Position numbers and translations under genes: made by a program. From positions 1-35,499 of the forward strand of contig JADZAA010000070.1 of the NCBI GenBank assembly GCA_020852855.1: 35,499 nucleotides of DNA. The letters are read 5' to 3'. Positions 8,360 through 17,797 of this stretch are shown here, in pieces; the first letter of the stretch is position 1; the number at the start of each line of letters is the position of its first letter. A model generated the notes under the pieces. It had not been told where the DNA came from. It did not search any database and was given only the letters and a program-made list of their open reading frames with translations. The DNA comes from Bacteroidota bacterium (GTDB lineage: Bacteria; Bacteroidota; Ignavibacteria; Kapaibacteriales; UBA961).

Positions 8360-11233
8360 ATGAATGCACCGCACAGCATCATTGCGAAAAGCCCGCTCCG
8401 GAAATTGGTATATGTACTTGTAGCCGGACTATTTATCGTTGCAAATACTCCTGTTTTCGCACAATTATCTCATACACCCGTCGTTCAGCAGGGTACGGTA
8501 ATGGCGCGTATCCGCCAAGGCTATTCGCCCGATGCTTTATTGCAAACATTACCGCAAGCAAAAATTCGGGCAATGCTCACGCCGGATCTATCATTAACGT
8601 TCAATCCGAAAGTTGCGGCGAGGCACATTGCCGCCACAATGCAACATCTTGATGCAATCAGACTTGCCGAAGAGCCTATTTTGCGTACATTTTCAATATA
8701 TTACGAAAGCAAGGAATCACCTATAGCCGTGTGCAAGCGGCTAATGGATAATCCGGCGGTCGAAATAGCCGAGCCCAAATACATAGAGCATACATTTGGT
8801 CTGCCGAATGACCCTGAATTGAGCAAACAAGCTTATCTGAACGTTATTCGCGCCCTCGAAGCGTGGAATATATTTCCGGGTGATACAAATATAGTCATAG
8901 GGATATGCGATAACGGAGTATATAAAATACATGAAGATTTGACGGGAAATATAGCGCGGAACTGGTCGGAAATTCCCGGCAACGGCAAAGATGACGACGG
9001 GAACGGCTATGCTGACGATTATGACGGCGTAAATCTCGCCTCTTTTACCGACGACGGCACAAAACCGGGCGATACGTATGTGCTTGACTCGCATGGCACG
9101 GACGTAGCCGGCTTGGCCGGTGCAACCGTCAATAACTCTGTCGGTATAGCGGGTTCGGGCGGACGTTGCAGAATTTTCCCCATAAAAGCCGGAATGCGCT
9201 CAAAATCGGGCATATATTTCGGCTATGAAGGCATTATTTACGCGGCTACTCGCGGTTTTGCCGTAATTAATTGTAGCTGGGGAACAACCAACGCCTATTC
9301 TAAACTTAACGAATCCTTCATTAATTTTGCCGTAACAAGAGGAACGGCTGTAGTGGCGGCCGCAGGTAACGAACAAATTACGGCACCTATGTATCCGGCC
9401 GCATATCGGGGTGTTTTGGGCGTTGGCGCAACCGATGTCGGCGATAATATTGCGTCATACTCGGCAATTGGCTTTCATGTTCGCATTATGTCGCCCGGAC
9501 ACAATGCTTACACGACCAACAACTCGAACAGTTACGACGTTTTTTCCGGTACTTCGGCGGCTTCGCCTATCGCCGCAGCACACGTAGCATTGATTCGGGC
9601 GAAATATCCGGCACTCAACGCTTTGCAGGCAGTGGAATTTGCGCGGATTTGCGGAGACGACATAAGTTCAAGCAATGAATATTGGGCAAAAATGATTCCG
9701 CTACGGCTGAATATGCTCAAAGCAATGCAACACTATCCTTTATCAAAACCCGCAATTTCTCTGATAGAGCAGATTTACGAGGTTAACGGAACAACGCCGG
9801 CACGATTTTTTGCAGGCGATACAGTAAAAATGACGGCACGTGTAAAGAACTATTTAGGCGATGCGCAAAACGCCAGATTTGAGCTTTCGCAACCCGATAT
9901 TTCACAGCCGCTTATTCTTCTCGACTCGGTTGTTGACAATGTTTCAATAGGCAGTGGCGCAACCGCAGATATAGGTCAATTTCGTTTTATTATAAACGAA
10001 CGCGGCACTTCGCCCGTAATATTGCGAATGGACATTGAAGCAAATGATGATTACCAGGATTTCTTCCTCTTTCCGATTACGGCTACGAGCGATATAGAAA
10101 CATTTCAAAACAATACAATTGCACTCGACGCAGCCGACAACGGTTCAATAGGTTTTGCAGGCGAAGGAAGTTCTTTACGCGGCGGAGGTTTACTGCTGAA
10201 GCCATATCAAAACGTTTTGCCGGCAACGGCGTATTCAGGCTATTCTACTGCACTTATTGCCACTGCAAACAATCAAAAAACTATGGTTGCTTTTCCGGCA
10301 TGGTCGGATTTCGGCGCACGAAAACTACTTGTAGCACCCGACAGAAACATTTCCGTTCTTATAGATTCCGCCGGGGATTTTCCCGAAAAACGAATCGGGC
10401 TGTTACTTCAAGTGAAATACTTGCCCGACAGCAATTCTCTGCCGGCAATAAAAATCGCGCTGAAAGCAACAAACACTAACGATTCGGCTATTGATAATCT
10501 CGCGCTTGGCTATTATTTCGACTTCGATATCGGACGGTACGGTTTGGATAATCAAACGCGGCTTTATCCCGAAGGGCTTGAAGGAGTGAAAGGTACGGCC
10601 GTAGCAATGACGGCTTTCCGCACCGGCGATTACCCTTTCGTCGGAATTGCAGCACAATCCTATGAAACAGATGCTGTTCCGCAGGCGGCAGGACTGAATA
10701 GAAACGATATTTTCGAGTCTGACTATAGAAGCGATTTGTACAATACTATAAATAACGGAACCTTACTGCAATTCAACGGAACGAACGATATTGCGGCAGC
10801 TGTGGGCATGAAATTCGCCGGTGTCACTGCTCCGGGTGAATCAAGGGAATGTAATGTGTGCATAGCGGCTTCAATGAATGAATCGGATATGCGCAATGCT
10901 TTGCGGCGTTGTTTAGGCGCGGAAGTAGTCGGAATAGGAAACGATTGTATTCTCGAAAAATGCGGCGGTGCCGCTGAATTGTCGGTTGCTCCCCTGCCGG
11001 TAGAAGAAACTGCACGGTTCGAAGGTAAGTTTTCCGTTGCAAAACCGTCAAAAATTATGGCAAAATTATTCGATGGTTTAGGCCGCCTTATTCGCGTTTT
11101 CGATGTATTTTCCGACGATTCCGGGCATGTAACGGGAACGCTTGATGCAATAAACATACCGAACGGAATTTACAGGCTGGCGATTGCCTCGGGAACGGAA
11201 ACAATGTCCGCAGCAATAATTATCTCTCGATAA
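8360..11233 (+). CDS. T9SS-secreted subtilisin-like (S8) serine protease
   Basis: The 957-residue protein has a signal sequence (hydrophobic about residues 15-34, cleavage near VFAQ) and a probable propeptide to about 150. The S8 catalytic domain spans about 170-460. The triad is D184 (GICDNGV), H245 (DSHGTDVAG) and S399 (FSGTSAASP), with the oxyanion Asn337 in VVAAAGNE, so it should be active. The segment NGKDDDGNGYADDYDG (about 208-223) is the acidic insert common in Bacteroidota subtilases. Residues of about 460-870 are beta-rich and unrecognised. The final 80 residues, including DGLGRLIRVFDVF and NGIYRLAIASG, form a T9SS type A sorting domain. A secreted scavenging or maturation protease is the likely role. 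It stands alone, with 53 nt before it and 349 nt after it without a gene. Confidence 0.92.
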   Translation: MNAPHSIIAKSPLRKLVYVLVAGLFIVANTPVFAQLSHTPVVQQGTVMARIRQGYSPDALLQTLPQAKIRAMLTPDLSLTFNPKVAARHIAATMQHLDAIRLAEEPILRTFSIYYESKESPIAVCKRLMDNPAVEIAEPKYIEHTFGLPNDPELSKQAYLNVIRALEAWNIFPGDTNIVIGICDNGVYKIHEDLTGNIARNWSEIPGNGKDDDGNGYADDYDGVNLASFTDDGTKPGDTYVLDSHGTDVAGLAGATVNNSVGIAGSGGRCRIFPIKAGMRSKSGIYFGYEGIIYAATRGFAVINCSWGTTNAYSKLNESFINFAVTRGTAVVAAAGNEQITAPMYPAAYRGVLGVGATDVGDNIASYSAIGFHVRIMSPGHNAYTTNNSNSYDVFSGTSAASPIAAAHVALIRAKYPALNALQAVEFARICGDDISSSNEYWAKMIPLRLNMLKAMQHYPLSKPAISLIEQIYEVNGTTPARFFAGDTVKMTARVKNYLGDAQNARFELSQPDISQPLILLDSVVDNVSIGSGATADIGQFRFIINERGTSPVILRMDIEANDDYQDFFLFPITATSDIETFQNNTIALDAADNGSIGFAGEGSSLRGGGLLLKPYQNVLPATAYSGYSTALIATANNQKTMVAFPAWSDFGARKLLVAPDRNISVLIDSAGDFPEKRIGLLLQVKYLPDSNSLPAIKIALKATNTNDSAIDNLALGYYFDFDIGRYGLDNQTRLYPEGLEGVKGTAVAMTAFRTGDYPFVGIAAQSYETDAVPQAAGLNRNDIFESDYRSDLYNTINNGTLLQFNGTNDIAAAVGMKFAGVTAPGESRECNVCIAASMNESDMRNALRRCLGAEVVGIGNDCILEKCGGAAELSVAPLPVEETARFEGKFSVAKPSKIMAKLFDGLGRLIRVFDVFSDDSGHVTGTLDAINIPNGIYRLAIASGTETMSAAIIISR

Positions 11234-11582
11234 ATCATTTTCAAAAGCAAAGTTTTTTCTTTTATCCGGCAATAGTACGGCTGTGAATAAAATATAAAGC
11301 TATATTTTTCAACAGCACTCAATATTTTCGGTAACTTACAGAATATCGGAAGTTTACGTTAATCATACCGATTAATTCGCAATAATTCCCGTTCTTCGCC
11401 CAATCTTTGCAATATCGCTACCTTGCAACAATTGCCGCATTGCTCCGAAACTATTGCATAAGCGACGGAAAATACGACAGACTTGCCGTTTAATCTTGGC
11501 AAAATATCGTATTTTCGTCAAGTTTTTTTCGGAAATCATCTCTGTTTGTTGTTTTTTTATACAGTTTTACGGTAATACTTTT
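11234..11582. other. Gene-free stretch upstream of the M16 operon
   Basis: These 349 bp lie between the subtilase stop and the first M16 start. I see no protein-coding signal on either strand, no tRNA and no strong hairpin. The frame upstream of 11583 is open for 43 codons but is polar and irregular and would displace the signal peptide, so I treat it as untranslated leader. The region probably holds the M16 operon promoter, but no clean TTTG/TAnnTTTG pair is visible. Confidence 0.6.
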
Positions 11583-12914
11583 ATGAGACGACTAATTATC
11601 GGTGCCGCCTGCATACTCGCCGTGCTGACCGCAACGAGCTCGCCGCAATCTCTCGCACAAATGAATCCTATCGTATTTGAAGAATACGACCTTCCGAACG
11701 GCCTGCATGTAATTCTCAGCGTGGATAAATCGGCCCCGGTGGCTGTAACCGTAGTGCATTATCGTGTGGGTAGCCGCGACGAAGACCCGCGCCGCACGGG
11801 ATTTGCGCATTTTTTCGAGCATTTGATGTTCGAAGGTACTAAGGATATTTCACGCGGTGCTTTGTCAAAATATATTGAAAGTATCGGCGGGCGACTGAAT
11901 GCCTATACGTCGGTAGATGAAACCGTATATCACAATGAAGTTCCGGCGAACGAAATACGACTGCCGCTTTGGATAGAAGCGCAACGTATGCGAGGTTTAC
12001 TTGTTGATGCCATTGGCGTTGAAACACAACGCGGCGTAGTGAAGGAAGAACGCCGTGCCCGCTACGACAATAGTCCTTACGGTTCTTGGAACGAATTGAC
12101 CACAAAATTTCTTTTTGCCGGAAGCAATTACGAATGGACTCCTATAGGTTCGTCGCAACATATTGATTCTGCATCAATTGACGAGTTCCGTCATTTTTAT
12201 GATACTTATTATCAGCCGAGCAATGCCACGCTTACGGTTGTGGGCGATTTTTCCGTTCCCGAAGTAAAAAAATATATTCAGGATTATTTCGGCTGGATGG
12301 GCAAAGGTGCGGCAATACAGCGCAAAGAGTTCAATTTGCAACCGATGCAAGGTGTGGAACGCGAAACAATAGAAGATGCAAAAGCGCAACTTCCGGCCGT
12401 TTATATGTCTATGCGAGGCCCTAAAATCGGCAATCCCGACGCTTATGCCATGAATATGCTTATGGATTTGCTTGGTGCGGGCGAAAGCTCGCGTCTGTAT
12501 CGTCGCTTGGTTGACAAGGATCAGGTCGCAGTGCAAACAGCAAGTTTTCTATGGGATATGGAATATGCCGGGCGCATTGCGTTTATCGGTATAGCCGCCC
12601 CGGGTAAATCAACCGGCGACGTAGAAAGACTAATAATTGAAGAAATCGAAAGAATAAAAAAAGACGGCATTACAGATGAAGAATTCCAAAAAGCCAAGAA
12701 TATACAAGAGGCACGTTTTCTCTACGGAAAAAAAGATGTGCTGGAAAAAGCGCAGGCATTAAGCAAATACCACACGTACTTTGGCAAAGCGAACTTGATA
12801 AACAACGAATTAGAGCAATTTATGAAAGTAAGCAAGAATGATTTGCTTCGCGTGGCACGTCAGTATCTGACAACCGATAAATACGTCGTATTGTCTTATA
12901 TTCCAAAAAGTTAA
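11583..12914 (+). CDS. Zinc metallopeptidase, M16 family (catalytic subunit)
   Basis: The 443-residue protein starts with a signal peptide (MRRLIIGAACILAVL, cleavage near SLAQ at about 26), so it acts in the periplasm or outer envelope. The inverted zinc motif HxxEH is intact at 76-80 (HFFEH), and the third ligand Glu is about E156 in GVVKEERR, the spacing seen in mitochondrial processing peptidase and pitrilysin-type enzymes. Length and two-lobed layout fit M16B. It is followed after 37 nt by a second M16 gene lacking the zinc motif, the usual arrangement for a heterodimer in which one chain cuts and the other supplies substrate-binding residues. Such enzymes degrade short peptides or process exported proteins; the substrate here is unknown. 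I chose ATG 11583 for the signal peptide. Confidence 0.92.
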   Translation: MRRLIIGAACILAVLTATSSPQSLAQMNPIVFEEYDLPNGLHVILSVDKSAPVAVTVVHYRVGSRDEDPRRTGFAHFFEHLMFEGTKDISRGALSKYIESIGGRLNAYTSVDETVYHNEVPANEIRLPLWIEAQRMRGLLVDAIGVETQRGVVKEERRARYDNSPYGSWNELTTKFLFAGSNYEWTPIGSSQHIDSASIDEFRHFYDTYYQPSNATLTVVGDFSVPEVKKYIQDYFGWMGKGAAIQRKEFNLQPMQGVERETIEDAKAQLPAVYMSMRGPKIGNPDAYAMNMLMDLLGAGESSRLYRRLVDKDQVAVQTASFLWDMEYAGRIAFIGIAAPGKSTGDVERLIIEEIERIKKDGITDEEFQKAKNIQEARFLYGKKDVLEKAQALSKYHTYFGKANLINNELEQFMKVSKNDLLRVARQYLTTDKYVVLSYIPKS

Positions 12915-12951
12915 TCATATTTTTACCACTATTTGCACGCAAAGTAAACCT

Positions 12952-15021
12952 ATGAACAAGTTCCTAATAACTACTTCGTTAGCCGTGATATTTGCGGCTT
13001 TGCATATACAGGCACAGCCGGCTGATTTCTCGAAAAAGCCCGATGCGCTTCCGGCCTCAACGATGGCATTTCCAAAATATTCCGAAACAACGCTTTCTAA
13101 CGGTATAAAACTTTACGTTATCGAAGATCATGAACAGCCGATAGTCAATTTCCGTATGACGCTGTGGGGCGGCGACTACTCCGACGATTTGAAAAGCGGC
13201 CTCGCCTCTTTGACGACCGATATGCTGACCAAAGGCGCGGGCAAACGTTCTGCGAACCAAATAGCCGATGCACTTGACGGCGTAGGCGCGTCGCTCTCGG
13301 CTTCAAGCGGCGGCGACCGCTTCAGCGTTTCGGGCGATGCACTAAAAAAACATTTGCCGATTTTAATGGAAATATTTGCCGACGTGGTAATGCGCCCTGC
13401 TTTTCCGCAAGAAGAATTCGACAAACTTGTAGCGCAAAACTTAGCCTCTGTGAAAAGTCAACGCGGCAATGCCGGACAACTGGCCGCAGCAATGGCACGC
13501 AAAGTTACCTACGGAATGCATCATCCCTACGGACGCAAAGCGACGGAAGAAAGTCTGAACTCCATTACGCTTGACGACGTAAAAAAAGTACACGCTTCGT
13601 TTTTCATTCCCAACAATGTAACAATGGCCGTAACGGGCAACATCAGTGCCGACGAAGCAAAGAAAATGCTTGAAAAAGCATTCGCAACTTGGAAAAAGGG
13701 AGTTCTTCCCACGATGAATATTCCTCCGGTAAAGCCTGAACCTATTGCCATATATTTTGTGCATCGCCCGTCATCGGTACAATCCTCCGTGCATACAAGC
13801 TCCTTGGCTATGCCCAATAACGACCCGCAGTACGAGGCTCTACAGCTTTGCAGCAATGTTATGGGAAACAGTTTCGGCGGGCGGCTCAATAAAACCTTGC
13901 GCGAAACTTATTCTTATACTTATTCTCCTTACGCTTATCTTACCAATGCACCGCTTGCTAATCGCTTTTCATGTGCTGCCGATGTTCGCAATGCCGTAAC
14001 CGACTCTACAATTATAGTTATACGTCGCGAACTTGCAAAAATCGCCGGCGAGCCGATACCGAATGAAGAGCTGAACGATATGAAACGCTACGTAGTCGGC
14101 AATTACCTGCTTAATTTTGAAAGCTCCGAAACCGTAGCCAATATTATCTTGAATGCGGTTAATTCCGGCAAACCTATTTCATGGGTTAAGGAATATCCCA
14201 CGCGCTACATGGCAATAAATTCGCAGCAAGTCCTTGACGTAGCCGCCAAATATGTGAAGCCCGAACAAACTTCCGTCGTAGTTGTGGGTAATCCAGATGT
14301 AATTCCGGCATTAAAAAAACTCGGAACCGTTTATGAATTCGACCTTGACTTAAAACCTGTGAAAGCGGCCGAAAAAACTTCTATGAACATAGGCGAACTC
14401 CTTTCAAAGCACATAGAAGCACTTGGCGGAAAAGAAAAAATAGGAGCTGTTAAAACGATGACATATAAAGGTAAAGCTTCGATAGAAATGGGAGCAAATC
14501 AAATGACCGGAACCGTGATTCGTAAGAATAAAGAAGGCGGTAAAGCGACATTTACCTTAGATTTAGGAATGATGAAGCAGCAGGTTTGGATCAGCGGCCA
14601 AAAAGTATGGGCATCAATGATGGGACAACCCGCCAAAGAATTGACCGGAGAAGAAGCCGAAGATTATATGGACGAAGCATATATTTTTCCTTCAGCTCAT
14701 CTGACCGATAATCCGCATATAAAACAGATGAATCTTTTGGGGTTGAAAGACGGAATGTATATTCTCGAAACCGTCTATGATTCAGGCATTAAAAAACATC
14801 TGTATTTCGATGCCGGAACGTTTTTGCTGACCAAAGAAGACGCTCCCCGTAAAACTCCTCGCGGTGAAGTAATTACCACACAGAAATATTCTAATTACAA
14901 AGAAGTGTCGGGCGTAATGTTGCCCGGTATAATCGAGTCCGAATTAGGCGGCCCCGTTCTGAAAGCCGAAGTTGGTTACGAAATCAATAAACCAATCGAA
15001 GACAAAGAGTTTACGCCATAA
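12952..15021 (+). CDS. M16 peptidase non-catalytic partner with C-terminal LolA-like domain
   Basis: The 689-residue protein has a signal peptide ending near HIQAQ (about residue 22). The M16 N-terminal domain is recognisable, but the zinc motif is gone: the place aligned with HFFEH reads SLTTD (86-90), losing both His and the Glu. The C-terminal M16 lobe keeps the substrate-binding Arg/Tyr region (NKTLRETYSYTYSPYAYL). This pattern defines the inactive subunit of M16 heterodimers, and the active partner is the gene just upstream. About residues 475-689 form an extra beta-rich domain, beginning IGELLSKHIEALGGKEKIGAVKTMTYKGK. It resembles the LolA/LolB-like lipoprotein-carrier folds often fused to Bacteroidota M16 proteins, so a hydrophobic ligand or peptide may bind there; that part is inference. 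A strong terminator follows at 15039. Confidence 0.88.
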   Translation: MNKFLITTSLAVIFAALHIQAQPADFSKKPDALPASTMAFPKYSETTLSNGIKLYVIEDHEQPIVNFRMTLWGGDYSDDLKSGLASLTTDMLTKGAGKRSANQIADALDGVGASLSASSGGDRFSVSGDALKKHLPILMEIFADVVMRPAFPQEEFDKLVAQNLASVKSQRGNAGQLAAAMARKVTYGMHHPYGRKATEESLNSITLDDVKKVHASFFIPNNVTMAVTGNISADEAKKMLEKAFATWKKGVLPTMNIPPVKPEPIAIYFVHRPSSVQSSVHTSSLAMPNNDPQYEALQLCSNVMGNSFGGRLNKTLRETYSYTYSPYAYLTNAPLANRFSCAADVRNAVTDSTIIVIRRELAKIAGEPIPNEELNDMKRYVVGNYLLNFESSETVANIILNAVNSGKPISWVKEYPTRYMAINSQQVLDVAAKYVKPEQTSVVVVGNPDVIPALKKLGTVYEFDLDLKPVKAAEKTSMNIGELLSKHIEALGGKEKIGAVKTMTYKGKASIEMGANQMTGTVIRKNKEGGKATFTLDLGMMKQQVWISGQKVWASMMGQPAKELTGEEAEDYMDEAYIFPSAHLTDNPHIKQMNLLGLKDGMYILETVYDSGIKKHLYFDAGTFLLTKEDAPRKTPRGEVITTQKYSNYKEVSGVMLPGIIESELGGPVLKAEVGYEINKPIEDKEFTP

Positions 15022-15038
15022 TTCAGAATTATCAATTC

Positions 15039-15082
15039 AAAGACCTGGCTTACGCTGCTTCGCGCGAGTCAGGTCTTTTTTT
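15039..15082 (+). terminator. Rho-independent terminator of the M16 operon
   Basis: A perfect 9-bp stem (15039-15047 AAAGACCTG with 15070-15078 CAGGTCTTT) encloses a 22-nt loop and runs into a T tract ending at 15082. It starts 18 nt after the stop of the second M16 gene, so it should separate that operon from the solute-binding protein gene. Confidence 0.85.
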
Positions 15083-15110
15083 CAAACCGATACAAAATCG
15101 CGCATAAAAT

Positions 15111-16340
15111 ATGAGAAAGCTCACATTGAAAACAATATATGCCGCTTTGTTTGTTTTTGCAGCCATGTTATCGGCTTGCGGCGGCAAAAGCGGTCAAGAC
15201 ACAGCCGATACCATTACTTTCTGGCATTTTTGGAGCGAACCCGCACAAGAAAAAGCATTAAAAGAAATAATAGCCGAATTTGAAAAAAAAGAGAATTGCA
15301 CGGTTAATGCCACAGCTCTTAGCTGGGGCGACGGCAAGACTAAACTTTTGGCGGCTTTCAATGCGGGAAAAGCTCCCGACATACTGGAACTCGGCTCTGA
15401 TTGGGTGGCGCAATTCTCATCTGCCGGAGTGTTGCGCGAATGGAACGGCACAAACGACCGTAATAGATTTGCCGATTTTTCCATTGCTCCCGCAATGTTT
15501 TCCGGCAAACAATATGCACTTCCCTGGGTAGTGGATACGAGAGTTTTATTCTATAACAAAGACCTTTTGAAAAAAGCCGGACTGCCCGATACACCGCCCG
15601 CCACAATGAGCGAAATGCTGAATGCTGCCGAGAAAATACAACAATTCGAAGGTGTGGACGGCTTCGGTGCAAACGGCTCTGACCCGCATCGCCTTTACAA
15701 AAAATTCCTTCCTCTCGTTTGGAGTAACGGCGGCTATATATTCGACTCGACAGGTGCTCCGGCCATTAATTCCGCTGCAAATATCGAGGCACTAAATATG
15801 TATATTGCGCTTTCTCGCGCCGGGCGCATTGAAACACAACGCGAACTCGACGCAGCATTTACGCAGGGAAAAATCGGTTTTTGGTTCTCCGGAAGTTGGC
15901 TGACGAAAAAAATCGAAAACGGTAACCCGACACTTGATTACGGCGTAGCACTTATACCCGACATGAAACACACGGGTATGTCTTTTGCCGGCGGCGAATA
16001 TCTTGCCGTAAATGCAAAGTCCGATAAGGCTAAACTTGCAGAAAAATTTATTCGTTATCTGACCGACGGTGCAACTGCACTGAATTTCTGCAAGAAGGTT
16101 GCCGATGCAGGCTTTCCGGCCGATAAATCAAAATTTAGCGATATTTATTTCTCCACGGCTAAAAATCGTTCAGTTTTCGCAAAACAGTTGGAACGCTCAA
16201 AGATGACACCCGTTCACCCTCGTTGGCTCGATATTGAAGCTGCCATCGAAAATGCCGTAGTTGCCGCGCTTTACGGACAGAAATCAGCCGCACAGGCGTT
16301 AAATGATGCACAAACCGATATCGCCGCCATGGTAAAATAA
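15111..16340 (+). CDS. Extracellular solute-binding lipoprotein (ABC sugar-type, family 1)
   Basis: The 409-residue protein carries a lipoprotein signal with lipobox LSAC (lipidated Cys23) followed by GGKSG. It then shows the family 1 solute-binding pattern: ITFWHFWSEPAQEKALKEII near the mature N-terminus, GKAPDILELGSDWVAQF, and the hinge-region block ALPWVVDTRVLFYNKDLLKKAGLP. These are the marks of MalE/UgpB-type binding proteins for sugars, oligosaccharides or glycerol-phosphate-like ligands. In a Gram-negative cell it would sit on the periplasmic side of a membrane. No ABC permease or ATPase of an uptake type is near it, which is unusual because these genes normally lead an importer operon. 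The OstA-like gene follows after 12 nt, so the two are probably cotranscribed. Confidence 0.88.
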   Translation: MRKLTLKTIYAALFVFAAMLSACGGKSGQDTADTITFWHFWSEPAQEKALKEIIAEFEKKENCTVNATALSWGDGKTKLLAAFNAGKAPDILELGSDWVAQFSSAGVLREWNGTNDRNRFADFSIAPAMFSGKQYALPWVVDTRVLFYNKDLLKKAGLPDTPPATMSEMLNAAEKIQQFEGVDGFGANGSDPHRLYKKFLPLVWSNGGYIFDSTGAPAINSAANIEALNMYIALSRAGRIETQRELDAAFTQGKIGFWFSGSWLTKKIENGNPTLDYGVALIPDMKHTGMSFAGGEYLAVNAKSDKAKLAEKFIRYLTDGATALNFCKKVADAGFPADKSKFSDIYFSTAKNRSVFAKQLERSKMTPVHPRWLDIEAAIENAVVAALYGQKSAAQALNDAQTDIAAMVK

Positions 16341-16352
16341 CGGAGTAATATT

Positions 16353-17681
16353 GTGCAATCGGCAAGTTCATTCATATTTTTTATATGTTCCGCGCTTTTT
16401 ATTTTAAGCTCAAGCATCTGCGCATTACGGGCACAAACTACCGGAAATGAAACAATTTATTTGAAATATGCCGATTCGCTTATCGGCCGAACAGAATCGG
16501 CCGGAATGATTCGCGAACTTAACGGACGGGTGAATCTTACTCAAGGCGATGTTATTTTATATTGCGATCGTGCAATTCAGTATCTTGACCTTAATAAAGT
16601 AGAACTTATCGGTTCCGTAAGAATTATTCAAGGAACTGTAACCCTTACTGCACCGCGAGCCGATTACGATGGAAATCAAAGACTTGCTTGGGGACACAAA
16701 GGCGTTAAAATAGTAGACCGACAAATAACTCTCGATGCTGATTCAGGTTATTATTCCACCTCAACGGCAATTGCAAATTTCAACGGAACTGTAAAAATTC
16801 TCGATGATTCGGTAAAAATTCTTGCCGACAGCGTCGAATACAGTCGCCGAAGCCAAAACAGCTCGGCTTTTGGCCGCGTTGCCGTAAGCGGACGATATTC
16901 AAATGTAGTTTTAACCGGCGATTCAGCTTGGAATTTTCCCGCAACAAGATAGTCCCGAATTGCAGGCAACTCAATACTTCGGCAAATCGACTCAACTTTT
17001 ACTGCCGATTCATCCAATTTCACTTCGGATACTGTAACAACAATAAAATCATCTCATTACGACACTTTGACAATTTCTGCAAAGGTTATGGAAGCATTCC
17101 GTAATGACGGCGAACTTTACGTCGCTTACGGAACAGCCGAAATAGTTCGTGCATCGCTTGCAGCACGTACCGATACGATAATTTATCAAAAACGAGATGA
17201 TATTTTAAGGCTTCGTGGCGCATCGCCCGCACTATGGTATGACTCCACACAGCTTCGCGCCGACTCTATTTCGGTATTTATTCCCCAAAAAAAATTAAGA
17301 CGGATTGAGGCTTCAGGCAATGCTTTTAGTGCCGTGCGTGATGATACTGCAAACACAGAACGCACACAGCAACTTTCCGGTGCATTTATCAGGATTGATG
17401 TTGAAAATGACACATTAAGGCAAATATTTGTTCGCGGTGATGCCAAAAGTTTATATTTTATGCAAACCGATGGCGAGCCGGACGGTGCGGCGCGAAATTC
17501 TGCCGACAGTATTCGCATTGAAACGCTTGACGGCAAACCGGAAATTATTCGTTGGTTAGGCGGAGTAAATGGCGAATTTTTCCCTGAAATATTCATTTTA
17601 AAAAAAACCTCGGATTATTATCTGCCAAATTTTTTATGGCTGACTGACCGCCCAAAAAGGAAAATTCCGCTAATAAGATAA
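16353..17681 (+). pseudogene. OstA/LptA-like LPS-transport protein interrupted by an in-frame amber codon
   Basis: One reading frame runs for 443 codons from GTG 16353 (after a GGAG site 8 nt away and a signal peptide ending near LRAQ) to the TAA at 17681. It is cut at codon 200 by TAG (16950-16952). Both halves belong to one OstA-like family protein. The first has repeated beta-strand units such as ADSLIGRTESAGMIRELNG and GDVILYCDRAIQYL. The sequence straight after the TAG continues in frame as SRIAGNSILRQIDST, then DTLTISAKVMEAFRNDGELY, and ends with EFFPEIFILKK. No frameshift is needed. The position is usually aromatic in my memory of the family, so a TAT or TAC to TAG change is the simplest reading. 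Intact members bridge LPS across the periplasm. The alternatives are readthrough or a base-calling error. Confidence 0.75.
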
Positions 17682-17797
17682 AAAACTTGAAGTTTTAAAA
17701 TAATTTACGGTACGCCCAAACAATACGGCAAAATTTTTGCTTACCACAATTAGAATAAAGTCTGTAAATCTCTCGAAAACAATAAATTCAAACGCTT

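Noticed and set aside
11454-11582. N-terminal extension of the first M16 peptidase
   Set aside because: The open frame upstream is Arg/Lys-rich and would bury the signal peptide that begins at ATG 11583.
16931-17005. Two compensating frameshifts in the OstA-like gene (the +1 frame reads QQDSPELQATQYFGK)
   Set aside because: It needs two separate indels. The original frame reads on after the TAG as family-like sequence, so a single nonsense codon explains the data more simply.
17682-17696. AAAACTTGAAGTTTT palindrome as a terminator of the OstA-like gene
   Set aside because: The stem is purely AT-rich with only one GC pair on each arm and a minimal loop; too weak to call.
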